A stretch of DNA of 23,686 bases, taken from NCBI GenBank assembly GCA_040902585.1, contig JBBDXA010000151.1, forward strand, positions 1 through 23,686, written 5' to 3'. Shown piece by piece: positions 11,584-19,656 of this stretch. The translations under genes were made by a program, and so were the position numbers. The notes beneath the pieces are model-generated. The model was not told where the DNA came from. It made no database searches and was given only the letters and a program-made list of their open reading frames with translations. Position 1 is the stretch's first letter; every line of letters begins with the position of its first letter. Source of the DNA: JBBDXA01 sp040902585. Lineage in GTDB: Bacteria; Planctomycetota; Phycisphaerae; Phycisphaerales; Phycisphaeraceae.

Positions 11584-11933
11584 TTAAGGTCTTCAAGCAT
11601 TTGGGCCAGGGCGATTCTCAGTGGTTCTAGTTTGGTGGTCACAACGAGCCAAACGCGGGAGCTCTCGATGTCGGCATATCCATGCACGAGAATGTGCCGA
11701 AACGTAATGATCTTCACGTGTTCTGGCACTTGGGACGCGATTGCGGGAAACTCCCGATTCAATTGAAACAGCGCTTCGCCGATGGTGATCAGTCCGCGTT
11801 CGACCGCCATTCGGAAGGGTCGATCGTTGTCGAATCGCGACTGGTCGTGACCCGCGACAAACGTCTGAAGGAACACGCATTCCTCCAGCATGTCGCCCAG
11901 CAGTATGTCGGGGCTACGCGGCAGCTTTGACAT
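11580..11933 (-). CDS. hepT: HepT-like HEPN ribonuclease toxin (DUF86)
   Basis: The protein has 117 aa and is a full-length DUF86/HepT protein. The catalytic HEPN motif RX4HXY is present as RHILVHGY (R79, H84, Y86); the residue after Arg is His instead of the commoner Asn, which the family tolerates. In characterised type VII HepT/MntA systems the HEPN protein is the RNase toxin and the paired nucleotidyltransferase silences it by adding AMP to the Tyr of this motif; Y86 is the equivalent here. The start ATG at 11933 overlaps the end of the nucleotidyltransferase gene by 20 nt. The end overlaps the DUF1549 start. G+C of the pair looks lower than that of neighbouring genes, suggesting acquisition. 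Identity as a toxin is from family and pairing, not shown directly. Confidence 0.9.
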
Positions 11934-12234
11934 ACACTGATACTCGCTGTTGGTTCACGGCCGCGATGAAATATTTATTCTTCACGGCACTCTCTTCCAC
12001 CAGGTCGACCTTTCGCAAAAAAAGCCGCTGAAGGTCGAGCAGAAAATCCATGTACTGGTCGAATCCTCCCATTTCCGCCGGTGGCGGATTGAAGGTCACG
12101 AGAAAATCCAGATCGCTCTGGATGGGATTCCATTCATCGGTCGTCGCGGAACCAAATAGGTCCAGGCGGGCGACGCGATATTTCTCGCATAGCGCACGAA
12201 GCCGTTCCATTTTGTCTTCAATCAGCTTGATCAT
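11914..12234 (-). CDS. mntA: MntA-like minimal nucleotidyltransferase antitoxin
   Basis: The protein has 106 aa with the DNA polymerase beta-like nucleotidyltransferase fold. The active-site motif is GS (28-29) followed by SDLD with Asp41 and Asp43 (11 residues between Ser29 and Asp41, as in the GSA...SDLDFLV subgroup), and a third Asp at 77 in KVDLVEE. In the HepT/MntA family the protein AMPylates the HEPN toxin. The gene precedes hepT and overlaps it by 20 nt, the usual sign of a co-translated pair. It begins 47 bp after the stop of the PPC gene. The Shine-Dalgarno is weak (AGGA 12 nt away from ATG 12234), and an ATG at 12210 is an alternative start that would remove eight residues but keep the fold. 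Confidence 0.9.
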   Translation of the reverse strand: MIKLIEDKMERLRALCEKYRVARLDLFGSATTDEWNPIQSDLDFLVTFNPPPAEMGGFDQYMDFLLDLQRLFLRKVDLVEESAVKNKYFIAAVNQQRVSVYVKAAA

Positions 12235-12281
12235 GGGAAATCATAGTCCTGCGGTCACTGCACACGTCACCTCGGTTGCCA

Positions 12282-14759
12282 TTATTTCTGTTCCGCCTTG
12301 GCGCGCTCCTCCGCTTCCAGGCGAAGCTTCTCAAGGCGAGACAGCGGCTTGGGCGGCGGCTCGGCCTTGGGTGGCGCGGGCTTCGGTGCTTCGGCAACCT
12401 GCACCGGCTTGGGCGGAGGCGGCGCGTTGGGCTTGGGAGGCGGGGGCGAATCGATACGGAGCACGCCGCCGCCGCCGATGTTGTGAGCGATCGGCTCGCT
12501 CTCTTTGGTGATGACCACCTGCGTGAACAGTGATTTGTGCTGCCCCACCGGGGCATCGGGCGCGAGCGTTGCCGTGAAGATCACTTCCGTCATGTCCTTG
12601 GTGATCTTCATCGGGTTCTGCGTGATCGTGACCTTCGGCGGAATGCCGTGCAGTTCCACCACCGCTTCGCCATCAAAAGGAATGAGCTGATCGAGCTTGC
12701 AGAGAATCGCCACGCTCTTGCCCTGCTCGCCCGCGGCCATGGGAATGCTCATGCCCAGATAAGGCTCGGCCACCGTCAGGCTGGCAAGCTGCGAAGAGGT
12801 CCACACCGCGCCCTTGCCTTCATCGCTCAGGGCGAGCATCGCGATCTTCCACTGCCGCGCCGGCGCGTTGCCGTTGGCGTTGAGAGAGTAGTAGCATTCG
12901 GTCTGACCTTCGCCGATGACCACTTCATTAGCCGAGCCGATGCCCGGCGGATTCCACAGCATGCGCACCCGGATCGGAGCCTTGAATCCTTCCTTGCGCT
13001 CCGCGACGATCCGCAGGTTCATCGAACCGTTGCGCACCAGCGGCACCTTCGGCTCAATCACCGTGATCTTGAACGGCACCTCCTCAGTCACCGCGACCGC
13101 CATGCGATCCACATCGGCCCTGTAATAGACCGTGTTGTTCGGCTGACCGTAGATCAGATCGAGCGACTGCGTGAACCCGCCGGTGATGGCTTTGTTCTCA
13201 AAGTGCTGACCGTTGAAGGGAATCAGCTTCGCGCCGATGACGGCATCAGCAGTCGCTTCGAAGACCACGGGCACGTCGTTGACGGTGCCGTCGATCGCAT
13301 CCATCGCCACGGTCACGCCTGCGGGCAGGTCCGGTGCGCTGAGCACCACGTTGCCGCCGAAGTTGTTTCGCTTGATGCGAAGGAGCGTCGCGTAGCGGTT
13401 ACCGCGCGGAACGGAAACAGTGTTGCGGTCCTGACGGTTACGGGCGAACTCAGGTATGGAAAGCGACAGGTCCACGGTGATCGGCATGAACTCCACGCGG
13501 TAGACGTAATCCGCGCCGCCCTTGCCAAGGTGATCGCGCACGCCGATGAGATACTCGCCGTCGGCCGGCACCGCCCAGCGGAGGTAACTGTCCGGGCCGC
13601 CTGAATCATCGTTGGCGGCGATCTGGCCGCCCTGGGCGTTGTGAATTGTCAGCACCGAATCCAGCGGCGAACGAATGCCTCGCGCCACGCAGCGCACGTC
13701 AAACGTCTGCCCCTTCTTCGCGTTGAAGCGGAAGTAATCCGTGTCACCCATGGTGGCGATGATGCCGTTGAAGGCGAGCGGCAATTCCGCATCGGTCTTC
13801 GTCGCCTCAGCCGCGCCGTTGTTGGGCTCGACTTCCATCACGTTGCCGAACGGCACCACGCGCAGCGTGTTGGGCGAAGGCACGCTCTGGCCGTCCTGCT
13901 GAAGGTAATAATGGAAATCACCGCTCAAGTTGTCAGGCAGCTTGATCTTCTGGACGACATCGCCCTTCACATCGCCGAGGAACCTGAACTCGACTTCGTC
14001 ACCTGCCTTACCGCCCGCGGGGTAGACAATCGTCGGACGCGGAGCCTCGCCCACGTGCAGGCAATACCGGCTGTTGCCGTTGCCCGCGTAGCTGCTCTCG
14101 CGCACGGCAATGACATACGTCCCATCCTCCGGCGCGATCACGGACGCAATCGGGTCCTGCAAGGCAAGCGATGAATCATCGGACGAAGCAAGCTCGAACC
14201 GCTTCATATCCAGAATCGCCACGTAGCAATCCGTCAGATACGAACCGAGGCGCATCGCTTCGATCTCGGCGGTGATGCGCTGGCCCTTCTTGGCTTCGAC
14301 GAGGTAGTAGTCGATGTCTTCGGTGTTGGCCACGCCGTGGACGGTCGAGTTCAGCGCGACCTTCTGCGGCTGGGCGAAGTCATCGTTGGGCTCCTTCTCG
14401 TTGACGATCGGATACTGTCCCACCGAGACGGTGGTCGCATTACTGATGCCGCCGAGGGTGCGCACGCGCACGACGTACTGCCCCAGGCGGGCGGTCGGTT
14501 CGATCTTGAATTTCACATCGAGACGCGTCGCGTCCTTCACTTCCAGTGAGATGACGCTGATGCCCGGCTCGTAGAAGAGAATCTCCTGGGCGTCATTCAG
14601 GCGAGCGCCTCGAATGGAAACCTCCTGCTCGGTGCCGCGCTGGCCGCCGCGCGGGAGGATGCTGGAGAGATCGGGGGAGGCGGCGTGCAGAAAAGCTGAA
14701 AAGCTGAAAAGCAGAACAGCAGAAACGAGAACGGATTGTCGGGTACGGGTTGAGTTCAT
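12282..14759 (-). CDS. Secreted protein with two PPC domains and a Pro-rich tail
   Basis: The protein has 825 aa. The start at 14759 is supported by AAGAGGA with an 8-nt spacer and by the signal peptide directly after it (1-26, FLHA-A); the open frame extends to 14861 but without a signal. An N-terminal IPT/TIG-like beta domain (about 28-112, LPRGGQRGTEQEVSIRG) is followed by two bacterial pre-peptidase C-terminal (PPC) domains, starting at EPNDD (about 122-235) and EPNN (about 310-425), each with the D-D/S-Y-F/Y and DGTY/DGEY patterns. A beta-rich half (about 430-760) follows, then a Pro/Lys/Ala-rich segment (about 770-805) and a charged helical tail. No protease domain is present. Such proteins sit beside DUF1549 and DUF1501 genes in planctomycetes; they are probably surface or periplasmic partners, function unknown. 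It lies upstream of the toxin-antitoxin pair by 47 bp. Confidence 0.88.
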   Translation of the reverse strand: MNSTRTRQSVLVSAVLLFSFSAFLHAASPDLSSILPRGGQRGTEQEVSIRGARLNDAQEILFYEPGISVISLEVKDATRLDVKFKIEPTARLGQYVVRVRTLGGISNATTVSVGQYPIVNEKEPNDDFAQPQKVALNSTVHGVANTEDIDYYLVEAKKGQRITAEIEAMRLGSYLTDCYVAILDMKRFELASSDDSSLALQDPIASVIAPEDGTYVIAVRESSYAGNGNSRYCLHVGEAPRPTIVYPAGGKAGDEVEFRFLGDVKGDVVQKIKLPDNLSGDFHYYLQQDGQSVPSPNTLRVVPFGNVMEVEPNNGAAEATKTDAELPLAFNGIIATMGDTDYFRFNAKKGQTFDVRCVARGIRSPLDSVLTIHNAQGGQIAANDDSGGPDSYLRWAVPADGEYLIGVRDHLGKGGADYVYRVEFMPITVDLSLSIPEFARNRQDRNTVSVPRGNRYATLLRIKRNNFGGNVVLSAPDLPAGVTVAMDAIDGTVNDVPVVFEATADAVIGAKLIPFNGQHFENKAITGGFTQSLDLIYGQPNNTVYYRADVDRMAVAVTEEVPFKITVIEPKVPLVRNGSMNLRIVAERKEGFKAPIRVRMLWNPPGIGSANEVVIGEGQTECYYSLNANGNAPARQWKIAMLALSDEGKGAVWTSSQLASLTVAEPYLGMSIPMAAGEQGKSVAILCKLDQLIPFDGEAVVELHGIPPKVTITQNPMKITKDMTEVIFTATLAPDAPVGQHKSLFTQVVITKESEPIAHNIGGGGVLRIDSPPPPKPNAPPPPKPVQVAEAPKPAPPKAEPPPKPLSRLEKLRLEAEERAKAEQK

Positions 14760-14778
14760 CGCGCGATTCCTCTTAATG

Positions 14779-14798
14779 GATGCAACCGGACTTGCATC
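14779..14798 (-). promoter_or_regulatory. Small hairpin just upstream of the PPC gene ribosome-binding site
   Basis: GATGCAA (14779-14785) and TTGCATC (14792-14798) form a perfect 7-bp stem with a 6-nt loop, a few bases upstream of the Shine-Dalgarno of the PPC gene. It could influence ribosome access; no regulator can be named. Confidence 0.35.
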
Positions 14799-14850
14799 GT
14801 CGCGGGGTTTTCTGCTTTCAGTTTCTGCGGATGGCGACTGATCTTGAAAC

Positions 14851-14882
14851 AAAGCATGCACGACCGATGGCGTGCATGCTTT
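14851..14882 (-). terminator. 12-bp perfect hairpin between the DUF1501 and PPC genes
   Basis: AAAGCATGCACG (14851-14862) and CGTGCATGCTTT (14871-14882) pair perfectly around an 8-nt loop. On the minus strand the stem ends in TTTGTTTC, and on the plus strand in TTTTGAG, so either direction has only a short T run. It lies about 80 bp past the DUF1501 stop and about 90 bp before the PPC start. It may attenuate read-through into the PPC gene or protect the 3' end of the DUF1501 mRNA. Confidence 0.5.
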
Positions 14883-14960
14883 TGAGTCATATCTTTACTT
14901 GCGAGACTTCGGCGAGCACCGCCCGCCGGATAACCGTTCACCTGCGCCGATCGCAGCAGG

Positions 14961-16316
14961 TCAACCCAGCAATTCCTTGACCACCTTGCCGCCGTCGACG
15001 ATTTCAATCGGGCGATCACCCGGGGCCATCAGTTCCTTGTCCGCGGTGATGCCCATCTGGTGATAGATGGTCGTTGCGAAGTCTTCGACGCCCAGCGGGT
15101 TGGTGTCCGGTTCGGAAGCGGTGGCATCGGAAGAGCCGTAGATCGAGCCCTTCTTGATGCCGCCGCCGGCCATGACCACGCTGAACACCTTGGGCCAGTG
15201 GTCGCGGCCGCTGGTCGCGTTGATCTTGGGCGTACGACCGAATTCGCTGGAGACGACAACCATGGTCGAATCGAGCAGGCCGCGCTGGTCCAGGTCGGTG
15301 ATCAGGGCCGCGTAGGCCTGATCGAAGGCGGGGAGTTGGCCGTTCATCGCGCCCGCGATGTTGTCGTGGTGATCCCATCCGCCGTAGGTCAGCGACACGA
15401 AGCGGACGCCCGCTTCCACCAGGCGCCGCGCCAGCAGCATGCGCATGCCGGCCGCGTTCTTGCCGTACACGTTCTTGACCTCGTCCTTTTCTTTGTTCAT
15501 ATCAAACGCTTCGCGCGCTTCCTGCGAGCTGATGAGTGCGTAGGCCCGCTGGTAGAACGTGTCCATCGCATCGAGTGCGTCAGACTTTTCGAGGTTCTTG
15601 AAGTGGGCATCCACCGTCGAAAGCATGTTCCGGCGTTTCTCGAATCGCTCAACCGTCATGCCGCCGGGCAGCACGAGATCTTTCACCTGGAAGTTGCCGT
15701 TGGCCGGATCGGAGCCGACGGCGAAGGGGCCGTAGGCGGAGCTGAGGTAACCACTCATGGCGAACTCGTTGGGCACGGAAGGCACGCAGACGTAAGGCGG
15801 CAGGCTCTTGCGCGGGCCGAACTCGTGCGACACAACCGAGCCCATCGACGGGAATTTCAGCGCGGGGCTGGGGCGGTAACCGGTGAACATGTTGTGCGTG
15901 CCGCGCTCGTGGGCGGCTTCGCCGTGACTCATGCTCCGGCAGACGGTGATCTTGTCGGCGATCTGCGCGGTCTTGACCATGTTCTGGCTGAAGAGCACGC
16001 CATCGAGCTTGGTCTTGATCGTGCCCAAGGGGCCGCGGTATTCGATCGGGGCGTAAGGCTTGGGGTCAAACGATTCCTGGTGGGCCATGCCGCCGGGCAG
16101 GAAGATGTGGATGACACTCTTGGCCTGGCCTTCCTTGGATTCGTAGTGCTTGATGTCAGCGCGGGCGTCCTGCATGCGGAAGAAATCGCCCAGCGTCACG
16201 CCCAAGCCGGCCACCATGCCGACCTGGAGGAAGCTGCGGCGACCCATGCCCTTGGGCCGCTTGAAGTGCATGGGGTCGTCCTGCCAAGTGCCTTTGATTT
16301 CGCGTTTGAACGTCAT
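14961..16316 (-). CDS. Tat-exported DUF1501 protein
   Basis: The protein has 451 aa, full length for DUF1501. The N-terminus carries a twin-arginine signal (GRRSFLQVG, Arg26-Arg27) followed by a hydrophobic stretch. Conserved blocks are HIFLPGGMAHQESFDPKP, CRSMSHGEAAHERGTHNMFT, the YGGWDHHDNI segment, SSEFGRTPKIN and the GRDHWPKVFSVVMAGGGIKKG region, matching the alkaline-phosphatase/sulfatase-like superfamily to which DUF1501 belongs. The start at 16316 has AGGA with an 8-nt spacer. It is the first gene of the minus-strand cluster. Tat export implies folding, perhaps with a cofactor, before transport. The enzymatic activity is unknown. It ends about 200 bp before the PPC gene with a hairpin between, so co-transcription is likely but may be attenuated. 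Confidence 0.92.
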   Translation of the reverse strand: MTFKREIKGTWQDDPMHFKRPKGMGRRSFLQVGMVAGLGVTLGDFFRMQDARADIKHYESKEGQAKSVIHIFLPGGMAHQESFDPKPYAPIEYRGPLGTIKTKLDGVLFSQNMVKTAQIADKITVCRSMSHGEAAHERGTHNMFTGYRPSPALKFPSMGSVVSHEFGPRKSLPPYVCVPSVPNEFAMSGYLSSAYGPFAVGSDPANGNFQVKDLVLPGGMTVERFEKRRNMLSTVDAHFKNLEKSDALDAMDTFYQRAYALISSQEAREAFDMNKEKDEVKNVYGKNAAGMRMLLARRLVEAGVRFVSLTYGGWDHHDNIAGAMNGQLPAFDQAYAALITDLDQRGLLDSTMVVVSSEFGRTPKINATSGRDHWPKVFSVVMAGGGIKKGSIYGSSDATASEPDTNPLGVEDFATTIYHQMGITADKELMAPGDRPIEIVDGGKVVKELLG

Positions 16317-16426
16317 GTTTGCGATCCTGTGGGGGTTGCTGGGTTGGCTGCGCGGTGGGTTATGAGCAATCGCCTACGCGGGTTGCGTGGCCTGTGGAAA
16401 CGGTGCTGGGGGTCGGAGCATCTATA

Positions 16427-16453
16427 AGGAATGGCAGGAATGGCAGGAATGGC
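16427..16453. repeat. Three perfect tandem copies of a 9-bp unit
   Basis: AGGAATGGC occurs three times without change at 16427-16435, 16436-16444 and 16445-16453. The copies lie about 110 bp upstream of the DUF1501 start, inside the presumed leader. Such short tandem units can change copy number by slippage. Confidence 0.85.
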
Positions 16454-16614
16454 AATTGGGAGCTTGGCGGCTCAGTCGTGTTTGCGGGCGACCGCTCTAC
16501 TTCCGATATCGGGTCAACCGGCCACCTGCCGATCCAAACCCTACGGGTCTTCCCTGATTATTGGCGGAATCCTTTCCGTGGTTAGCCTCAAAATACCGGG
16601 GCCGATCAGTAATG

Positions 16615-16643
16615 AGGGTATCGGACGGGCCTGTGCTAGTCAA
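16615..16643 (-). promoter_or_regulatory. Candidate promoter of the DUF1501-led cluster
   Basis: On the minus strand TTGACT (16643-16638) and TACCCT (16620-16615) are separated by 17 nt. The -35 matches five of six consensus bases but the -10 only three. Transcription from here would give a leader of about 290 nt. Confidence 0.25.
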
Positions 16644-16765
16644 TGGTTTCAGGGGCTCTATCGTGTAACCTGTTATTTTACAGCATGTAACGGAATGTCA
16701 GCCAGCCGATACGTGCCGTGCTTCTGTTCGGAGAAGCATGCCTCGATGTTCGGAAGAGCCGCTCC

Positions 16766-17446
16766 TCAGAATTGAATCGCCAGCATCGTGCACAGTTCAA
16801 AAGCCTCCTGCACGAACTCCCCCACCCGCTCCGGCTCCGTCCGCCTGCCCTTGCGGAATACCACAATCCAGTCCTCCCCGGCCTCCACGCACCAGCCCGG
16901 GTGCTTCTCGAAAAAATCCAGCACATCATCCTTAAACAGCTCGCGGATCGCCGCCTCATCCGGCCCGCGCAGCAGATACCTGCCGCTGAATATCGGCTTG
17001 TGCTCAAAGTCGATGTCCTGGTACCCCAGCAACCCGCCGATCTTGTGCAGCACGTTCTCCGGCTGAAGGCTGAACTCAGGCAGCTTCTCCCCCACCGTGT
17101 GAAACGCCGCCACCGTCTGCTGGTGGTTGTGGTGATCGCGATGCGAACCGGTCACGTAGCGATAGTCGAACAGGAACACTTCGATGCCCCGGTTCGGGTC
17201 ATCCTCCGAGTGGTCCACCTTGCCCTGCATCAGGTTCTTCATCCTCTGGCGACGCCCAGCCTGGAACAGACTGAAGCGCATGAACGGCTCGCGGTGCAGA
17301 GCCCTGCCATCACGCTCGTAGGTGAAGTTCAACTGACCGGCGACGGTCTGCATGGCCGTGTCGCGCTGTCGCTCGCGCATCACACCCCAGACGATCAGCA
17401 GGATCGCGAGAAGGCCGACCAGCGCGAGGATGAGCCAGATTTCCAT
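16766..17446 (-). CDS. Membrane-anchored protein of unknown function
   Basis: The protein has 226 aa; ATG at 17446 follows GAGG with a 7-nt spacer. One N-terminal transmembrane helix (about 4-23, IWLILALVGLLAILLIVWGV) is followed by a soluble domain of about 200 residues, with the N-terminus probably outside and the domain in the cytoplasm (basic RERQR after the helix); this orientation is inferred from charge. The C-terminal half (YQDIDFEHKPIFSGRYLLRG ... DWIVVFRKG) resembles uncharacterised one-helix membrane proteins, but I cannot name the family. It lies 115 bp downstream of the ABC exporter stop, with the inverted repeat pair between them, so it may be co-transcribed with the exporter. 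Confidence 0.8.
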   Translation of the reverse strand: MEIWLILALVGLLAILLIVWGVMRERQRDTAMQTVAGQLNFTYERDGRALHREPFMRFSLFQAGRRQRMKNLMQGKVDHSEDDPNRGIEVFLFDYRYVTGSHRDHHNHQQTVAAFHTVGEKLPEFSLQPENVLHKIGGLLGYQDIDFEHKPIFSGRYLLRGPDEAAIRELFKDDVLDFFEKHPGWCVEAGEDWIVVFRKGRRTEPERVGEFVQEAFELCTMLAIQF

Positions 17447-17458
17447 GGTGGGGCCTCA

Positions 17459-17563
17459 GAGCACCATCCCGACAGGGTGGTGCTGTTGACTGACGAACGC
17501 CTGTTGCGATCATCGCCGCAGTTTTCCACGGGCCAATAGCACCACCCTGTCGGGATGGTGCTC
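17459..17563. repeat. REPIN-like element: 26-bp perfect inverted repeats around a 53-bp spacer
   Basis: Positions 17459-17484 and 17538-17563 are exact reverse complements over 26 bp. Each arm is itself an imperfect palindrome (GCACCA-T-CCC, loop GACA, GGG-TGGTGC; nine pairs with one bulged T). Two short palindromes in opposite orientation within about 105 bp is the architecture of REP doublets (REPINs/BIMEs). The right arm overlaps the stop codon of the ABC exporter (TGA at 17562-17564) and the left arm ends just upstream of the Shine-Dalgarno of the next gene. No flanking target duplication is visible. It may also fold into a large hairpin in the mRNA. Confidence 0.8.
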
Positions 17564-19409
17564 ACGAATCCGCCGAGAAGAGCTGCGTGTTCACCAGCGT
17601 GCGGTACATGTCGCACGTCTCCAGCAGCTTCTGATGTTTGCCCTGGGCGATGACCTGACCATCCTTCATGACCACGATCATGTCCGCGTGAATGACCGTG
17701 CTCAGGCGATGAGCAATGATAAACGTCGTTCGCCCCACGCTGATCTCCATCAGGGCCTTGCTGATCTCCGCTTCCGATTCCGAATCGATCTGACTTGTCG
17801 CTTCATCCAGAATCAGGATCGCGGGATTGCGAAGCACCGCGCGGGCGATGGCGATGCGCTGCATCTGCCCGCCGCTCAGGCCCACGCCGCCTTCGGTCAG
17901 GAGCGTGTCGTAGCCCTTGGGTGTCTGCATGATGAAATGGTGAGCATGGCCCGCCTTGGCGGCCGCGATGATCTTCTCCATCGATTCATGCCGCCTGCCG
18001 TAGGCGATGTTCTGGGCGATCGTGCCTTCAAAGAGCACCGTCTGCTGCGTGACCACCGACATCTGCTTGCGCAGCGAACGCAGGCTGACCTCGCTCGTGT
18101 CGCGACCATCGATGAGCACCCGCCCTTCCTGCGCCTCCAGCAGTCGCGGCAGGAAACTGAGTACCGTCGTCTTGCCCGAACCGTTGGACCCGACCAGCGC
18201 GACCGTCTGACCGGCTTGAACCGTGAACGACACGCCGCGCACGACCGGCTCCAGGTTGGGACGATAGCGGAACGTGACATTCTCAAACGCGATCGACTTC
18301 TGATGCCGCGCTAGTGAAGGGATGCCATCAGGGGCATCAGCGCCGGTCGGTTCAATAGGAAGATCGAGCAGTTCCATCACGCGCGACGCAGCCGCCCCTG
18401 CTTCCGCAAGGTCATTGTGCAGGGCAGTGATCGGCCGGAAACTCAAGGCCGAGGCGACGAGCATGAACAGCGCCGTCATGAATTCCTCGGGGCTGTGACC
18501 GAGGCGATAGATGAAGTACGCCACGATGCAGGCGACGGCCTGCACCGCGATGATCGCCAGCATCTCCACCACCGGGCCTGAGAGCGCGCGGGCATTGCGA
18601 GCCTTCATCTCCTGCGTGAAGTGCTCGCGATTGACGACCGCAAACCGCCTGCGCTCGTAGCCCTCGGCATCATGCACCTTCACCACGCGAATGCCGTTGA
18701 GTGATTCATTGAGCACGCCCAGCATCTGCCCCTGCACCACCAGGGCCTTCTTGGAAGCGCGGTGAATGCGCTTGCCGAACTTGCGCAGGAGCACCGCCAG
18801 CAAACCGGCCACGACCATGACCACGATGCAAAGCTGCCAGTTGATGAACATGGCCGCCACCAGGGCCGCGAGTCCTTGCGTGATGGCGAACATCGACTTG
18901 CCCAGCAGCAGGCGGTAGCCGTTGGTCATCAGCCAGATGTCGGTGAGGAAGCGGCTGATGCGATCCGAGGTGCCTTCGCGCAGGACGTCGATCACCGGCG
19001 CGTGAATCAACCTGCGAAACACCCGGCGGCGCCAGCGCATCGAGGCATGCGACACGACCGTGAACGTGTAACGCAGATGAACGTACTTGCCGATGAACGC
19101 CACCGCGCTGAACACCGCGATGACCACCATCAGCCAGACAAAGGCAAGGAAGCGGTCATCGGGCACAATGCTCATGAAAAAGTGCCCCAGATTCTGCACG
19201 ATCGCCGGCCGCGACGGATCGAGCATGCCCTCCTGGATGAGTTCGTGAATGCTCTTGCCTTGCTGAAAGAGCATGTGAAACAGCGGCAGCATGGTGGTCA
19301 GGCCGACACCAAACGCCACCGCCGAAAGCAGCACGCCCGCCGCCGCGATGGCCAGTGACTTCTTGTAGTGAAGAAGAACCTTCGCTGATTTCCAGAACGG
19401 GTCACGCAT
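17562..19409 (-). CDS. MsbA-type ABC exporter (fused transmembrane and ATPase domains)
   Basis: The protein has 615 aa, a normal half-transporter length. The N-terminal membrane domain (about 1-330) has about six helices, beginning with the hydrophobic stretch after KKSLAI. The nucleotide-binding domain (about 370-610) has Walker A GSNGSGKTT (about 404), Q-loop VTQQTVLFEGTIAQN, signature LSGGQ (about 509-513), Walker B ILILDEATS (about 529-537) and H-loop IIAHRLS, all intact. The start chosen is ATG 19409 (MRDPFWKSAK); the frame stays open to 19541, but those 44 extra residues are translated from the low-complexity repeat. There is no good Shine-Dalgarno at 19409. The closest family is lipid A/lipid or multidrug export; the substrate cannot be told from sequence. 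It is probably expressed separately from aroA, from which it is split by the repeat field. Confidence 0.93.
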   Translation of the reverse strand: MRDPFWKSAKVLLHYKKSLAIAAAGVLLSAVAFGVGLTTMLPLFHMLFQQGKSIHELIQEGMLDPSRPAIVQNLGHFFMSIVPDDRFLAFVWLMVVIAVFSAVAFIGKYVHLRYTFTVVSHASMRWRRRVFRRLIHAPVIDVLREGTSDRISRFLTDIWLMTNGYRLLLGKSMFAITQGLAALVAAMFINWQLCIVVMVVAGLLAVLLRKFGKRIHRASKKALVVQGQMLGVLNESLNGIRVVKVHDAEGYERRRFAVVNREHFTQEMKARNARALSGPVVEMLAIIAVQAVACIVAYFIYRLGHSPEEFMTALFMLVASALSFRPITALHNDLAEAGAAASRVMELLDLPIEPTGADAPDGIPSLARHQKSIAFENVTFRYRPNLEPVVRGVSFTVQAGQTVALVGSNGSGKTTVLSFLPRLLEAQEGRVLIDGRDTSEVSLRSLRKQMSVVTQQTVLFEGTIAQNIAYGRRHESMEKIIAAAKAGHAHHFIMQTPKGYDTLLTEGGVGLSGGQMQRIAIARAVLRNPAILILDEATSQIDSESEAEISKALMEISVGRTTFIIAHRLSTVIHADMIVVMKDGQVIAQGKHQKLLETCDMYRTLVNTQLFSADS

Positions 19410-19423
19410 GGGGGCAGTGTAGC

Positions 19424-19656
19424 GGGAGGGAAGGGCCAGGGGCCAAGGGAGAAGGGAGAAGGGCCAAGGGCCAAGGGCCAAGGGAAAGAGAGCGGAGGAA
19501 GCAGGCGTCAGGGGCAGCGAGAAGCTTGTCGGCAGACTCATGGCTGAACATTGAATCTCGGATGCATGCTCCCTCCCTCGGCCCTTGGCCCTCTTCCCTC
19601 CGCCCTTTGCCTACTTCCCCTCGGCCCTTGGCCCTCCTCCCTTGGCCCTTCCCCTT
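19424..19656. repeat. Heptamer-type low-complexity field in two opposing arms
   Basis: The left arm (19424-19500) is G-rich on the plus strand and contains seven consecutive heptamers of type GGGNNAA (19440-19488; GGGCCAA four times, GGGAGAA twice, the last degenerate). The right arm (19571-19656) is C-rich with CCCTTGG units, close to the reverse complement. About 70 bp of ordinary sequence separates them. The arms could pair as one large imperfect stem-loop. GGGAGGGAAGGGCCAGGGG at 19424-19442 also fits the G-quadruplex pattern. The field fills the gap between aroA and the ABC exporter and touches the aroA stop. Confidence 0.85.

Larger units (their letters stand above)
16317..16765. other. 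449-bp intergenic region upstream of the DUF1501 gene
   Basis: No gene is supported here. The region holds a 27-bp tandem repeat (16427-16453), a candidate minus-strand promoter (16615-16643) and a small TTACA-GCA-TGTAA inverted repeat at 16678-16690. It lies between the DUF1501 start and the stop of the upstream membrane protein gene, so it probably contains the promoter and a long leader of the cytochrome cluster. Confidence 0.5.

Noticed and set aside
14760..14861. N-terminal extension of the PPC protein
   Set aside because: It has no ribosome-binding site and would place the signal peptide internally; ATG 14759 has AAGAGGA at 8 nt.
15060..16427. 455-codon plus-strand frame
   Set aside because: Antisense shadow of the DUF1501 gene; no domain recognised.
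16427..16453. CRISPR-like array
   Set aside because: The units are 9 bp, directly tandem and without spacers; no cas genes are present.
17459..17563. Miniature inverted-repeat transposable element with target duplication
   Set aside because: No direct repeat flanks the 26-bp arms; the doubled palindrome fits a REP doublet better.
19410..19541. N-terminal extension of the ABC exporter by 44 residues
   Set aside because: The extension is translated from the low-complexity heptamer repeat (Pro/Leu/Trp-rich) and lies before the natural MRDPFWKS start.
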